DNA from: Azospirillum oryzae
GTDB lineage: Bacteria > Pseudomonadota > Alphaproteobacteria > Azospirillales > Azospirillaceae
NCBI RefSeq assembly: GCF_008364795.1
Contig: NZ_VTTM01000006.1
Location: forward strand, 186,001-250,000
Direction: 5' to 3'
Length of the DNA stretch: 64,000 bases
How positions within the stretch are numbered: position 1 is the first letter of the stretch; each line of letters opens with the position of its first letter. Positions 34,989 to 45,107 of the stretch are shown here, in pieces. A program made the position numbers and the translations under genes. Below the pieces are notes generated by a model. It searched no databases. It was not told the DNA's origin and saw only the letters and a program-made list of their open reading frames with translations.

Positions 34989-37568
34989 ATGCCGTTGGTC
35001 GAGGACAGCGCCACCGACGAAGCCTGGAGCCGGCCGATCTCGGCCGTCCTCGAGACGCTGGGTGCGACCCCCGCCGGGCTGAGCCGAACCGAGGTGGAGA
35101 CGCGCCGTCGCCGATACGGCCTCAACCAACCGCTGGCGCGCCGCCGCCGGCCATTGTGGCTGCAATTCCTGACACGCTTCCTCAACCCGCTGGTGCTGAT
35201 CCTGCTGTTTGCCAGCGGCCTGTCGGCAGCCACCGGCAACGTCACCAGTTTCGTCATCGTCCTCGTGATGGTCGTACTCAGCGTATCCTTGGATTTTGTC
35301 CAGGAAATGCGGGCTGAGAAGGCCGTGGATGCGTTGCGCCGCACCGTCTCGGTGCGCGTCCAGGTCCGCCGGGACGGCGTGGAGGTGTCGGAGCCGGTGG
35401 ATCAACTGGTCCCTGGCGATGTGGTCCGTCTGGCCGCCGGCGATCTGGTTCCGGCCGACTGCCGCCTCATCGAAGCGCGCGACCTGTTCGTCAACCAAGC
35501 CATGCTGACCGGGGAACCCTACCCGGTGGAAAAGCGCGCCGATGCCGTCGCAATCCCGGCCGGAAATGCCGGGCAGGCGCCCGGCACCGTCCTCATGGGG
35601 ACCTCGGTCATCAGCGGCAGCGCCATCGCCTTGGTCTGCCGGACCGGCGACATGACGGCGTTCGGCCAATTGAGCGGCACCCTGCAGGCGCCTCCACCAC
35701 CCACCGCTTTCGAGTTGGGCATCCGCCAGTTCGGTTTCCTCATTCTGCGTCTGACGATCTTCCTGGTGCTGTTCGTGCTGGCGGTGAACGTCCTGTTCCA
35801 CCGGCCCTGGCTGGAATCCCTGATGTTCGCCCTGGCCTTGGCGGTCGGGCTGACGCCGGAACTGCTGCCGATGATCGTCACCGTCACCCTGGCGCGCGGG
35901 GCGATGCGGCTGGCGAAGCGCCGGGTCATCGTCAAGCGGCTGGCCGCCATGCACAATGTCGGCGCCATGGACGTCCTGTGCACCGACAAGACCGGGACGC
36001 TGACCGAGGCGACGATCCGGATGGTCCGGCACCTGGACTTCCGCAGCGAGGAGAGCGAGCGGGTCTTCCGCCTCGCCTACCTGAACAGCCATTTCGAGAG
36101 CGGCATCAAAAGCCCGCTGGACGAGGCCATCATCGCCTTCCGCAGCCTGGACGTGTCCGGCTGGCGGAAGATCGACGAGGTGCCGTTCGACTTCGAGCGG
36201 CGACGCGTTTCGGTTCTCGTCACCGATGGCACCGAGCGGCTGCTGGTGGTCAAGGGGGCGCCGGAGGACGTGCTGCGGCAGTCCACCCATTACGAAGGAG
36301 AGGGAGGCGTCGAGAAGCCGCTCGACCCGGCGGCGCGGGCCGAGTTGGATGCCCTTTTCCAGAAGCTGGGAGAGGACGGGTTCCGGGTGCTGGCGATCGC
36401 CTCCAAGGCGATGGGACCGGAGCATGCCTCCGCCGCGCTGGGAGACGAAAGCGCGTTGGCCTTTGCCGGCTACGCGGTTTTCCTCGATCCGCCCAAGGCA
36501 AGCGCGATGGCGGCGATCCGCGATCTGACCGGGGCCGGGGTGGCTGTCCGCATCCTGACCGGCGACAACGAGCGGGTGACGCGGCACGTCTGCGCAGAAC
36601 TCCGCCTGCCCGTCACCGGCCTGATCACGGGCGACGATCTGCGGGCAATGAGCGAGGACGCGTTGCGCGCCCGCCTCCCCAAGGTCAACGTGTTCTGCCG
36701 GGTGACGCCGGCGCAGAAGGAACGCGTGCTGCTGGCCTTCAAGCGGTCCGGCCGGGTGGTCGGTTTCCTCGGTGACGGGATCAACGACGCCTCGGCCCTG
36801 CACGCCGCCGACGTCGGCATCTCGGTGGACAGCGCCGCCGACGTTGCCAAGGAAGCCGCCGGCTTGATCCTGCTCGACCACGATCTGTCTGTGGTGCACG
36901 AGGCGGTGATGGAGGGGCGCCGGACGGTGCAGAACGTCACCAAGTACATTCTGATGGGAAGCAGTTCGAATTTCGGCAACATGTTCAGCATGGCGGGAGC
37001 CTCGCTGTTCCTGCCCTTCCTGCCGATGCTGCCGACCCAGGTGCTGCTCAACAACCTGCTCTACGATGCATCGGAAGCCGGCGTTCCGCTCGACAACGTG
37101 GAGGCGGAGGCGTTGGCCCTGCCGGTGCAGTGGGATCTGCGGCTGATCCAGCGTTTCATGCTGGTGCTGGGCCCGGTCAGCTCGCTGTTCGATTTCCTGA
37201 CCTTCTACGCGTTGCTTCACCTCTTCAACGCCGATGAGGCGCTCTTTCAGACCGGATGGTTCGTGGAGAGCCTGGCCACCCAGGTGCTGGTCATCTTCGT
37301 GATCCGCACCCGCCGCAGCCCTTGGCTCAGCCGACCCAATGCGACCCTGGCCGGGTTGTCGCTGGGAGCTGCCGCCGTCGGCGCGCTGCTGCCGCTGACA
37401 CCGCTGGCATCCTTCTTCGGCTTCGTGGTGCCGCCAGCGTCCTTCTATCTGTTCCTGGCGGCGGCCGTCGTCACCTATCTGGTCCTCGTCGAGATAATCA
37501 AGCGGGTGTTCTTCCGCTATGTCGCTCCGCGGCGCGGCGTGCGAGGCCAAGTTACATTGCGGCGCTGA
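34989..37568 (+). CDS. mgtA: MgtA-type magnesium-importing P-type ATPase
   Basis: An 859-residue P3B-type ATPase that would import Mg2+ at the expense of ATP. The actuator domain has MLTGEP. The phosphorylation site is DKTGTLTEATI. The nucleotide-binding domain contains VKGAPEDVL, and the hinge is GDGINDASAL. About ten membrane segments are present, including a C-terminal set (FLTFYALLHLF..., LFQTGWFVESLATQVLVIFVIRT) typical of MgtA. ATG 34989 has GGAGG only one base upstream. The TTG at 34995 has the ideal 7-base spacing, so the true start may be TTG. Confidence 0.9.
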   Translation: MPLVEDSATDEAWSRPISAVLETLGATPAGLSRTEVETRRRRYGLNQPLARRRRPLWLQFLTRFLNPLVLILLFASGLSAATGNVTSFVIVLVMVVLSVSLDFVQEMRAEKAVDALRRTVSVRVQVRRDGVEVSEPVDQLVPGDVVRLAAGDLVPADCRLIEARDLFVNQAMLTGEPYPVEKRADAVAIPAGNAGQAPGTVLMGTSVISGSAIALVCRTGDMTAFGQLSGTLQAPPPPTAFELGIRQFGFLILRLTIFLVLFVLAVNVLFHRPWLESLMFALALAVGLTPELLPMIVTVTLARGAMRLAKRRVIVKRLAAMHNVGAMDVLCTDKTGTLTEATIRMVRHLDFRSEESERVFRLAYLNSHFESGIKSPLDEAIIAFRSLDVSGWRKIDEVPFDFERRRVSVLVTDGTERLLVVKGAPEDVLRQSTHYEGEGGVEKPLDPAARAELDALFQKLGEDGFRVLAIASKAMGPEHASAALGDESALAFAGYAVFLDPPKASAMAAIRDLTGAGVAVRILTGDNERVTRHVCAELRLPVTGLITGDDLRAMSEDALRARLPKVNVFCRVTPAQKERVLLAFKRSGRVVGFLGDGINDASALHAADVGISVDSAADVAKEAAGLILLDHDLSVVHEAVMEGRRTVQNVTKYILMGSSSNFGNMFSMAGASLFLPFLPMLPTQVLLNNLLYDASEAGVPLDNVEAEALALPVQWDLRLIQRFMLVLGPVSSLFDFLTFYALLHLFNADEALFQTGWFVESLATQVLVIFVIRTRRSPWLSRPNATLAGLSLGAAAVGALLPLTPLASFFGFVVPPASFYLFLAAAVVTYLVLVEIIKRVFFRYVAPRRGVRGQVTLRR

Positions 37569-37582
37569 TCTTGCGATCCATT

Positions 37583-37597
37583 CCTTCCGGAAGGTTT
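37583..37597 (+). terminator. small palindrome with T-run after mgtA
   Basis: CCTTCCGGAAGG followed by TTT lies 15 bases after the mgtA stop. It is a weak candidate terminator. Confidence 0.3.
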
Positions 37598-37769
37598 ACC
37601 GGGTGATCGCCACGGAATGACGATGCCGGTCGGATCAGAACCTGTTCGCAGCGGGTGCGTCCCATCCGGCTTTAACCGGGATGCTGCTTTAGGCTGAGCA
37701 AGAGTGTTGCGGCAGGAGCGTGATCTGGTGACGTTGGTGCACAAAGCCCGGGCTGGTGGTGGTCGGGAG

Positions 37770-38403
37770 GGCGAGCGGGTATAGAGGCGGCCCGCTGAAG
37801 TCGAGCCGCTGATGCCGTACAAGGTCAATGAGCCCCGCCGCCACAAGATCCCCCGTGCCCGCTACCGGGTGGAAAACTGGTCGGCCTACGATGCGGCGCT
37901 GCGCTGGTGTGGCGACCTGACGATCTGGGTAACGCCGGAGGCGATCGCTGCCTGGACGCCGACGCGTTCTGGCCGGCGAGGCCGTCCAGCAGCCTACTCG
38001 GACATCGCCATAGAAACCGGGGTCATGCTGCGCTTGGCCTTTGGGCGCCCATGGCGGCAGACGGAGAGGCTGCTGCGCTCCATTGTCCAGATCCTCGGCA
38101 TGGAGTTGCCGGTTCCCGATTATACGACGCTTGCCCGACGCAGTGCCCGCCTGTCACTGGCGGCCGCGCTAGTGAAGCCGATCGACCCTATGACCTTGGC
38201 GGTCGACAGCTCGGGCCTGAAGATGGTCGGAGCCGGCGAGTGGCACTTGGAAAAGCACGGTGGAAAGTCACGCCGGAGTTGGCGAAAACTCCACATTGCC
38301 ATCGATCCGGACAGCGGTGACATCCTGGCTGCGGAGCTGACCACCACCGGGGACGGCGACGCCTGCCAGGTCGGCCCCTTGCTCGACCAGATCCCCGGCC
38401 TGA
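37770..38403 (+). pseudogene. IS5-family transposase, 5' part
   Basis: The frame from ATG 37812 encodes about 197 residues of an IS5-group transposase (HKIPRARYRVENWSAYDAAL, then AVDSSGLKMVGAGEWHLEKH, then SRRSWRKLHIAIDPDSG) and then leaves homology at LLDQIPGL. In related proteins STVLADGAYDG and the C-terminal DDE glutamate region follow. The rest of the frame to 38561 is antisense to another transposase end. GGGTATAGAGG near 37778 resembles the IS end seen at the 54.3-kb copy. Confidence 0.78.
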
Positions 38404-38431
38404 CTTTGGCGCGCAAATGGGCGTGTGCGCA

Positions 38432-38543
38432 GAGTCTACCGCGGGGCAGCGGTGATCAGGCAACCTTGCGGGAGACTGGCATGCCCGAACCGGTCATGAT
38501 GTTCATGACCTTGCAGCCGGCAGCGGCCTCGACTTTCTGGGTC
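38432..38543 (-). pseudogene. IS5-family transposase 3' end, inverted
   Basis: On the minus strand, QKVEAAAGCKVMNIMTGSGM followed by PVSRKVA and a stop at 38456 matches the C-terminus of the IS5 transposase at 53518 (QKVKAAVGCKVINIMTSLGM...TRKVA). It is in the opposite orientation to the 5' part next door and fused in frame to an IS110 transposase fragment. So the two halves of an IS5 lie in inverted arrangement. Confidence 0.75.
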
Positions 38544-39339
38544 AGCAGACGACCGACCTGATGATCGTCGAGCAACGTCTCGATCATCGCGTCGATGGCG
38601 AGAAGTCGGGTGCGCCAGAGCGCCAGATCCTCGCAGGCATGCCGGATCCGCACGCGATAGACATCGCCGCTCTGGGCGGCCACGGTCTGCTTGGCGGCGG
38701 CGATGAACTGGCGCGCCAACGGGTCGCCAACGAGGTGCCGCGGTCCGTGGCGCAGCTTGGCCAGACGCCGGGGCGTGGCGGCGGCGACGTCCGTCGCGGT
38801 TGGGAACGCTTTCAGGATCGTCAGGGCGAGCACCGTGTCCAGCAGGGCGATATGGTGCTTGAAATCGGGGAAGGTGAGGTCCAGCAGGCGATGGAGTTGC
38901 CGCACGCTGTCGCCGCAGTCTTGGACGAGGCGGTCGCGATTACGGACCAGTTCGCGCAACTGCTCGGTGGCGTGATCAGGCAAGGTTGCCGGCAGTGGCC
39001 GCTTCTACTGGCCGAGGCGGGCGAGCCCCAGGGCGTCGAGTGCGTCGGTCTTGGTGCGCATCAGCGCTTCCTGCTGGAAGCGGGCGGACTGCAGCGGGTT
39101 GAGGACGGCCACCGGTAGGCCGCGGGCTACCAGCGCGGCGGCGAGGTTTTCCAATAGTGTCCGGTGGCTTCCAGCACGACGAGCTGAACCGGTGCCAGCC
39201 GCTCAAGCTCGGCAAACAGTGCGGTATGTCCCGCTTGGTCCGCGGTGAAGCGGAACGGCTTGCACACAGTCGAGCCCTGATCATTCACCGCGGCGGCGGC
39301 ATGGACTTCCGCGCCGATGTCGATGCCCACGAAGGTCAT
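38544..39339 (-). pseudogene. IS110-family transposase, frameshifted and truncated
   Basis: From ATG 39339, MTFVGIDIGAEVHAAAAVND and LVVLEATGHYWK give the IS110 N-terminus. A one-base deletion near 39150 shifts the frame. The continuation NLAAALVARGLPVAVLNPLQ (with the DALDALGLA acidic motif) is followed by an in-frame TAG at 39007-39005. Homology resumes at HATEQLRELVRNRDRLVQ and ends at DDHQVGRLLT, where it fuses to an IS5 C-terminus. At least three lesions make it inactive. It is a different lineage from the intact IS110 at 31548. Confidence 0.8.
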
Positions 39340-39420
39340 GGCGTCCCTCCTGTGATTACGGGCCGCGAAGAGCCTCGGAGCCGTTGCCGGCACCTGTCCT
39401 TGTGAATGCTGCGCCACCGG

Positions 39421-39911
39421 CGGATCGGTGCCGATGCGTCGTGATACCGTGCAGGCCCCGGGGCAATGGACGAGGGTGCCAATCTATGGCGCGGGGCCGA
39501 ACCCCGGAACGGGCGACGACACCCCTCTTCCGAACCCACCCCTCTCAACCGCGGATGAACGACATCGGCAGCCAAAAGGGCGGACACAGAACATACAAGA
39601 ACGGACGAAAATATACGCTAAGCGAACAAAATAAGAGCGGCAGGAGACCATGAATTCGATGGGAGCGGGCAGTGAGCGGTGTCTCGACGTGACCGGTGTG
39701 GATCAGCTTCCAATCTCGGCCAATCCCTGTATTCGGTTATCTTGTTGAGTTGTTGAGAGAAGCGTTTAGAGGTTTGGTCTTTCAACGACGTCCGTGCAGC
39801 CCCCTCCAGAGGAACTTCCTTCTAAAAGTCAATGATATAGCCTGTTAATCCGTATGGCTGCGGTAGGACACCGATCCACAGCTGATACACAGGTGCCTCC
39901 TAATCCCGCAA
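39421..39911. other. AT-richer intergenic region after the IS110 remnant
   Basis: This stretch has lower GC than its surroundings and no recognised gene. One 32-codon frame at 39650-39748 begins with ATG after AGGAG (MNSMGAGSERCLDVTGVDQL...), possibly the start of a gene truncated by IS activity. The chemoreceptor gene ends at 39912 on the opposite side. Confidence 0.3.
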
Positions 39912-41603
39912 TCAAACGGCCCGGACAGTGCCAAGAAAGCTCGACACTTCACGGTTGAGTCGCTTGCTCTCTTCAGAGAGCGCGCCTGCGGCATCGAGCA
40001 CATTAAGGGCAACACCGGCCGTGCTGTCGACCGCTTGGCGAACCACGCCGACGTTGCCCGATACCCGGCGGGTGCTCTCCGCTGCATTGTTGATGTTGTC
40101 GGCGATCTCGCGCGTTGCCGCACCTTGCTGCTCGATGGCGGCGGCAATCGTTGCGGTGATCTCATTCATCCGGGTGACCGTTACGCTGACCTCCCGGATG
40201 CGCGTTACCGCTGTCTCCGAGATCGATTCGATTCCCGACACCGTTGCTTGGATCTCATCGGTCGCTTTGGCAGTCTGCGCGGCCAGTGCCTTGACCTCGC
40301 CGGCCACGACGGCGAACCCTTTACCGGCTTCGCCCGCACGTGCGGCCTCGATGGTGGCATTCAAGGCCAACAGGTTGGTCTGGCTTGCGATCCGGTTGAT
40401 CAATTCGACGATGGCCCCGACCCGTTTGGCGGCTTCCGCAAGCTGGGTCATGGCGACCTGAGCCTCACTCGCCTCGCCCATCGCCCCCGAAGCGATCTGG
40501 GAGGAGTGCGAGATCTGCCGCGAGATTTCCTGAATTGACGCGGAGAGTTCCTCGGTGGCGGACGCAACGGTTCCGACATTCTCGCTCGTCTGTTCCGCGG
40601 CACCAGCAGCCGACGTTGTCTCGCGCTCCGCGAGGTGCGACGATTCCGACAGCGCGTTGGCCGAGCTTTCGATCGTGCCTGACGACGATGCGATGGAATC
40701 GACCACAGCCATCACCGAGGCTTCAAACGCATCGGCAAGCTTGTCCATCTCCTGCCTATGCTGGCGGGACGCCTCCGCCTTCATCAGCTCCTGTTCCGTG
40801 GAAAGACGCAATGCTTCCTCCGAGCGGAGCTTCAGCACACCGATCGAGTGGGCCAGCGACCCGATCTCATCCCGCCGCCCCTGCCCAGGGACCGCGACCG
40901 ACAGGTCTCCGTCGGCGATGCGGTTTGTCACGGCGGTGAGGCGCAGGATGGGAAGGGTGATCCTGCGGCCCAGCCAGAAGGCAGCGCCGAAGATCAGCAC
41001 CGCCAGCGACCCGCCGACCTCGGCAATGGTCGTGGCATTCCGCCAGACCGCCGCCTCGACGTCGTCGAGGTAGACGCCCGAACAGACGACCCATTTCCAG
41101 GCGCCTGATTGCAAGGCGTAGGCCACTTTGCGCTGGGGAGGCGTGTTCGGCGCCTTGGGCCAGGAATATTCGGTGAAGCCGCCGCCGGCCTGGGCTGCCT
41201 TGATCATCTCCCGGCTGAAATAGACGCCGTTGGCATCCTTGTTGTCGAGTGCGGAGCGTCCATCCCGGTCCTTGAACATGCCGCTCATGGCGACGGTCCC
41301 ATCCTGTTCAAGGATGAGGATGTATTCGTTGCCGTCGAAGCGGACAGCGCGCAGTGCCTCTTTCGCGGCATCCTTCGCGGCGGCTTCCGGGAGATCGCCA
41401 TTTGCGACCTTCGCTTCATAGAATTGAACGATCTTCGACGCCGCCTCGACGACGACGCGGGCGCGCGCCTGGCGCTCCTCCCCGGTCACCGTTCCGATCG
41501 TGCGGATCGAGAGAACACCGACAATCGCGAATCCTACCAGCGCCATGCCAGTGATGAGATTGATGCGACTGTTGAGGCCGAAAATGACAGATGGCATGGC
41601 CAT
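39912..41603 (-). CDS. methyl-accepting chemotaxis protein with single cache domain
   Basis: A 563-residue chemoreceptor. The first membrane segment is at about residues 15-33. A periplasmic single-cache (sCache_2) sensor spans about 40-185, marked by [20 protein letters not shown] and [13 protein letters not shown]. The second membrane segment ([21 protein letters not shown]) is followed by HAMP and the signalling domain with tip [34 protein letters not shown]. sCache_2 receptors usually bind small carboxylates. It lies behind the porin gene, so it may sense the substrate of that cluster. Confidence 0.92.
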   Translation of the reverse strand: MAMPSVIFGLNSRINLITGMALVGFAIVGVLSIRTIGTVTGEERQARARVVVEAASKIVQFYEAKVANGDLPEAAAKDAAKEALRAVRFDGNEYILILEQDGTVAMSGMFKDRDGRSALDNKDANGVYFSREMIKAAQAGGGFTEYSWPKAPNTPPQRKVAYALQSGAWKWVVCSGVYLDDVEAAVWRNATTIAEVGGSLAVLIFGAAFWLGRRITLPILRLTAVTNRIADGDLSVAVPGQGRRDEIGSLAHSIGVLKLRSEEALRLSTEQELMKAEASRQHRQEMDKLADAFEASVMAVVDSIASSSGTIESSANALSESSHLAERETTSAAGAAEQTSENVGTVASATEELSASIQEISRQISHSSQIASGAMGEASEAQVAMTQLAEAAKRVGAIVELINRIASQTNLLALNATIEAARAGEAGKGFAVVAGEVKALAAQTAKATDEIQATVSGIESISETAVTRIREVSVTVTRMNEITATIAAAIEQQGAATREIADNINNAAESTRRVSGNVGVVRQAVDSTAGVALNVLDAAGALSEESKRLNREVSSFLGTVRAV

Positions 41604-41670
41604 GTCCTCTCTGACTCGGGTTGGCGGGCGCCTCGATGAACGGTTATGAATTATCCTGAGAAAATGAATT

Positions 41671-41683
41671 CCCGTTTAACGGG
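41671..41683. promoter_or_regulatory. 13-bp palindrome upstream of the cache chemoreceptor
   Basis: CCCGTT-T-AACGGG is a perfect inverted repeat 68 bases upstream of the chemoreceptor start, in an AT-rich region. It could be an operator or a leader hairpin. Confidence 0.35.
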
Positions 41684-41778
41684 ATCGAGAGATCTCCAGT
41701 ATTAAAATTTATCTTTATTGTGCGGCGCAATATAGAACGGTCAAGTCATCCTTGATCCGACTGAACTTGACCGGTTAA

Positions 41779-41820
41779 GGCGTTCCGTGCGGATGCATTC
41801 TATCGCCTGCACGGAACGCC
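41779..41820 (-). terminator. hairpin after the porin gene
   Basis: GGCGTTCCGTGC (41779-41790) pairs perfectly with GCACGGAACGCC (41809-41820), a 12-bp stem with an 18-base loop, beginning 35 bases after the porin stop. It lacks a clear uridine run on the minus strand but is the best candidate for the porin transcript end. Confidence 0.5.
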
Positions 41821-41854
41821 ACATTGTCGGAAGCTTCGGTATCAGTAGCCTCGG

Positions 41855-43084
41855 TCAGAAGGCCACCATCGTCCGGGCCAGAAGCACATGGGCGCGATCG
41901 TCGGGCGACCCGGAGGCCAGGGTCACGGCCTTGTCGCTCCTGGTGTCGAAGTAGTCGTACTGGAGTTGCACCCTCAGGCCCGGCGCCACCGTGTAACCGG
42001 CTCCCACTTCATAGACGTCGGCGGTCCGCTTGCCGGGACGGTTCACTTGTCCAGGATCCTCAGTCCGGATATAGGCGGCGCCCAGCACATAGGGGCCGGT
42101 GACATACTGCGCGCCGATCTGCCAGGTCCAAGTCTCGTCCATGTAGGCATAGCGCGCGTTCTGCCCGCTTTTGCCGTAGTTCAGATAGTCACCGCCAAGC
42201 GAAAAGCCGGCATATTCGAACCGGAAGCCGCCGATGTAGCCCCGGAGATCCTTGAAGGAATCCGCGGCCGCTCCGCTGCCGGTCGCCTTGCCGCCCATGT
42301 AGGCCGCCGACAGCGTCGCCTTCACCGGGCCGAGCGTCGCCTTGTAGTTCGCGCCGACCTCGACGATGTCCTGGAAGTTGCCGGTGAACTGCGCCGCCGG
42401 GGTCGATCCCGTCTTGACGCGGTTGATGTCGGTGTTCGAGCTGTCGTTGCGCGGCGTGTAGCTGCCGCCGACCTGCAGCCCGGCGAAACGCGGCGAGGCG
42501 TAGAGGATTTTCGTCGCGCCGGCGTCGGCATTGAGCCAGGGCCACATCAGGGTGGCGGGCGGCTGCAGCGCGTCGCCGACGCCGCCCCGGAAATCGCCGC
42601 CGGTGTAGCCCCCGGTCGCCGGGTCCGTTCCCTGGGCGCCGCCGGCCGGTCCGACCCAGGCCGCCGCATGATCGTACAGGCCGAAGGGCAGGTAGGCGAT
42701 GGGACGGCCGGTGCCGTTGGTCAGATGGGAAATCTCGCCATCGAAGCCCGGCGTGACGCCCAGTCGCACCGTGCCGAAGGAGCCTGAGGAGAACAGGTAG
42801 CTGCGGTCGATGTCGACCGCCCGGCTGCCGAGCGCGCTGCGCAGGCGCAGGTTCGCGCCGTATTCCAGACCGTTGTCGGCTTTCGCCTGCGGAACGACGG
42901 TCAGGCGGAAACGATTGCGGGCCTCGGTGGATCGCAGATTGCGGTCGTTGGTCTGCGAAACGAGGCCCATTTCAAAATAGGCGTCACCGCTAAGCTGAAT
43001 GTCGAACCGGCTTTGCGCCTGGGCCGGTCCGGTGATGTACGAAGCCAGCAGTGCGCACAGAGCAATGGTTTGCGTTTGCTTCAT
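41855..43084 (-). CDS. general porin (Gram-negative outer-membrane channel)
   Basis: A 409-residue outer-membrane beta-barrel. Residues 1-23 form a signal peptide ending GPAQA. The N-terminus of the barrel (FDIQLSGDAYFEMGLVSQTN...RFRLTVVPQAKADNGLEYGANLRLRS), the repeated alternating hydrophobic strands and the terminal phenylalanine (LLARTMVAF) mark an alphaproteobacterial porin. ATG 43084 begins the signal peptide; 16 upstream codons are open but without such features. It lies downstream of the MFS transporter gene and probably admits the same solute to the periplasm. Confidence 0.87.
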   Translation of the reverse strand: MKQTQTIALCALLASYITGPAQAQSRFDIQLSGDAYFEMGLVSQTNDRNLRSTEARNRFRLTVVPQAKADNGLEYGANLRLRSALGSRAVDIDRSYLFSSGSFGTVRLGVTPGFDGEISHLTNGTGRPIAYLPFGLYDHAAAWVGPAGGAQGTDPATGGYTGGDFRGGVGDALQPPATLMWPWLNADAGATKILYASPRFAGLQVGGSYTPRNDSSNTDINRVKTGSTPAAQFTGNFQDIVEVGANYKATLGPVKATLSAAYMGGKATGSGAAADSFKDLRGYIGGFRFEYAGFSLGGDYLNYGKSGQNARYAYMDETWTWQIGAQYVTGPYVLGAAYIRTEDPGQVNRPGKRTADVYEVGAGYTVAPGLRVQLQYDYFDTRSDKAVTLASGSPDDRAHVLLARTMVAF

Positions 43085-43536
43085 GGAAAGATACCGCCGA
43101 TGAAAAGGAGGTGGATGGAAATCCCATGGCATCCCGCCCAGTCGGGAGGCGTGGCCAGATCGGTCCGGTCACGCCGGTTTTCCATCGGGGGGCGGGGAAG
43201 ATGAGGGCGGCAGAAGGCGGGGAACGGGAGCGCGCCGAAGGAAGGGACGCTCCGGCGATGCAGCCGTGCGAGCGCAATTCTCCACTCCCGGGTTTCGTCT
43301 GCCCGATGTGGAGCGCGCGAAATCTTGGTTCTCAAATCCGGTAGTCGGGGTCAGGCGTCAAATCGGGCCGCGCCTGTCATGCGATCCGGTGCGAGGCACT
43401 GCATCGGTGGCCGTGACGAAGGCCGATGGCAAGGTGGGGGGTGCCTAAAGGTGGCAGTTGGATCCCGTCCGTTGCGTTTCCTGCACCGGCGCGCATCCGC
43501 TGCCACCCTGGGGCTTGCCTGTTCAGCAGCCTCCGT
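43085..43536. other. intergenic region between MFS transporter and porin genes
   Basis: This stretch probably holds the porin promoter. No gene is supported; frames in it lack family features and a plausible ribosome binding site. The porin may therefore be transcribed separately from the MFS-aldolase genes. Confidence 0.35.
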
Positions 43537-44940
43537 TCAGGGAGACAGTTCTTCCAGAACCCGGCCCTTGGTCTCGATCGCGAAGAGCGTGGTGACAACC
43601 GCTCCGACCAGCGATACGGCGGCGAAGGTTGCAAAGACATACTGGACGCCGACCGACCCCATCAGCACACCGACCAGGATGGGGCCGGTGGAGGAGCCGA
43701 GGCGCAGCCAGGCGCTGCCCAGCCCGGTGCCGAGCGCCCGCATGCGCGTGGGATAAAGCTCGGCGGAGTAGAGGTAGAGCGAGAAGGTGATGGTCTGGAG
43801 GATCGCGTAGGCCAGACCCGCGAGGATCAGAACTTCAAGTGGCGATGTGGCGCCGAGGAAGGCGAGTGCCAGAAGCGGCAGCGGGGCGGCGAAGAAGGCG
43901 ATCATGTACCAGCGCTTGCGGCCGACCCGGTCGATCAGCAGGGCGCAGGCGACCGATGCGACGACGCCGGCGACCGAGGTCAACAGCCCGTACAGCAGGC
44001 TGGTTTCGAGCGGCAGATTGAAGGTCTGCCGATACAGCGTCGGCAGCCAGGTGATCATCCCGTTGGCGACCAGGTACGAACAGAACCACATTGCCCAGAT
44101 GGTGAAGGTGCGGCGCCGGTAGAAGCCGGAGAACAGTTCACGCCAGTTGGAGTCCGCCTTCGCGCGGGTGGCGACAGGCTTCGGGGCGTCCAGGCTGTGT
44201 CCGGACGCTGTGGCACTCGCCTCGAGCTGGCTGACGATCCGGTCGGCTTCCTCGTAACGGCCCTTGGAGGCCAGCCAGCGCGGCGATTCCCTCATGAAGA
44301 AGCGGAACGGGATCAGGATGATGCCGGGAATGATGCCGACGAGGAACATCGCCTGCCAACCATAGACCGGAATCAGCGCCCGGGCGATCAGGCCGGCGCC
44401 GACGAGGCCCAGCAGGAACATCACCTCGTAGAGCAGGAAGAAGCGGCCGCGCCCCTTCGATCCGATATATTCGTTGATGTAAGCACTGGCAACCGGCACC
44501 TCGCCGCCCGTTCCGATGCCCTGAATGAAACGGAACACCATCATCGATGCCGCGCCCCAGGCGAACAGGCAGGCGACATCCATGCTGACGAACAGCAGGA
44601 TGGTGAAGAGGAGGACGCTCAGCCGGCCGATCCGCTCGGCGAGCCAGCCGAAGAAGACCGCCCCGATGAGCTGGCCCAGATAGCCCATCGATAGGATCAG
44701 GCCGGTCTGTTCGGGTCCCAGCCCCCATTCGCGAACCAGCACCGGCATCGCATAGGCGATGGCGATGACCGTATAACCGTCGAAGAAGGTGGCGGCGCCG
44801 ATGATGTTGCGGGTCCAGAACACCCGCCGGGTGACCGGAAGCCGTTCAAGCCGGGCGCTGATGTCCGCCTGTCCATCGAACGTGCCGGCCGCGGCGTCGC
44901 GCGCCTTGGTGGCGACATCCTCGGATGTCTGCATGAGCAT
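43537..44940 (-). CDS. major facilitator superfamily transporter
   Basis: A 467-residue 12-helix transporter. Motif A appears as GWLAERIGRLSVLLF between helices 2 and 3 and as LIDRVGRKRWYMI in the second half. RFIQGIGTGGEVPVASAYINEY and SAELYPTRMRALGTGLGSAWLRLGS resemble the metabolite:H+ and aromatic-acid:H+ symporter subfamilies. The start was set at ATG 44940, which follows GAGGA by seven bases. Its substrate is probably the organic acid handled by the DapA-family enzyme upstream. Confidence 0.85.
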   Translation of the reverse strand: MLMQTSEDVATKARDAAAGTFDGQADISARLERLPVTRRVFWTRNIIGAATFFDGYTVIAIAYAMPVLVREWGLGPEQTGLILSMGYLGQLIGAVFFGWLAERIGRLSVLLFTILLFVSMDVACLFAWGAASMMVFRFIQGIGTGGEVPVASAYINEYIGSKGRGRFFLLYEVMFLLGLVGAGLIARALIPVYGWQAMFLVGIIPGIILIPFRFFMRESPRWLASKGRYEEADRIVSQLEASATASGHSLDAPKPVATRAKADSNWRELFSGFYRRRTFTIWAMWFCSYLVANGMITWLPTLYRQTFNLPLETSLLYGLLTSVAGVVASVACALLIDRVGRKRWYMIAFFAAPLPLLALAFLGATSPLEVLILAGLAYAILQTITFSLYLYSAELYPTRMRALGTGLGSAWLRLGSSTGPILVGVLMGSVGVQYVFATFAAVSLVGAVVTTLFAIETKGRVLEELSP

Positions 44941-45077
44941 GGCGTTTCCTCTCAAGCCTGATTGTTTGTTTTTTTATTGCCGGAAGCCTTTGGCCGCCGG
45001 AGGCCCCCAAGAGTTGGTTCCGCGGCGGCGATCCGGAAAAGCCCGGATCGCCGCCGATTGCATTACGGTACGAAAGA

Positions 45078-45100
45078 GAGGCCACCCGCAGGGGTGGCCC
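45078..45100 (-). terminator. hairpin after the DapA-family gene
   Basis: GGCCACCC and GGGTGGCC (45080-45099) form an 8-bp stem about 10 bases beyond the stop on the minus strand. TCTCTTTCGT follows. It is a probable intrinsic terminator or attenuator between the aldolase and MFS genes. Confidence 0.55.
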
Positions 45101-45107
45101 CGGTCTC

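Noticed and set aside
34908..37550. An 880-codon open frame antisense to mgtA.
   Set aside because: The plus strand encodes a complete P-type ATPase; the antisense translation is compositionally biased and has no motif.
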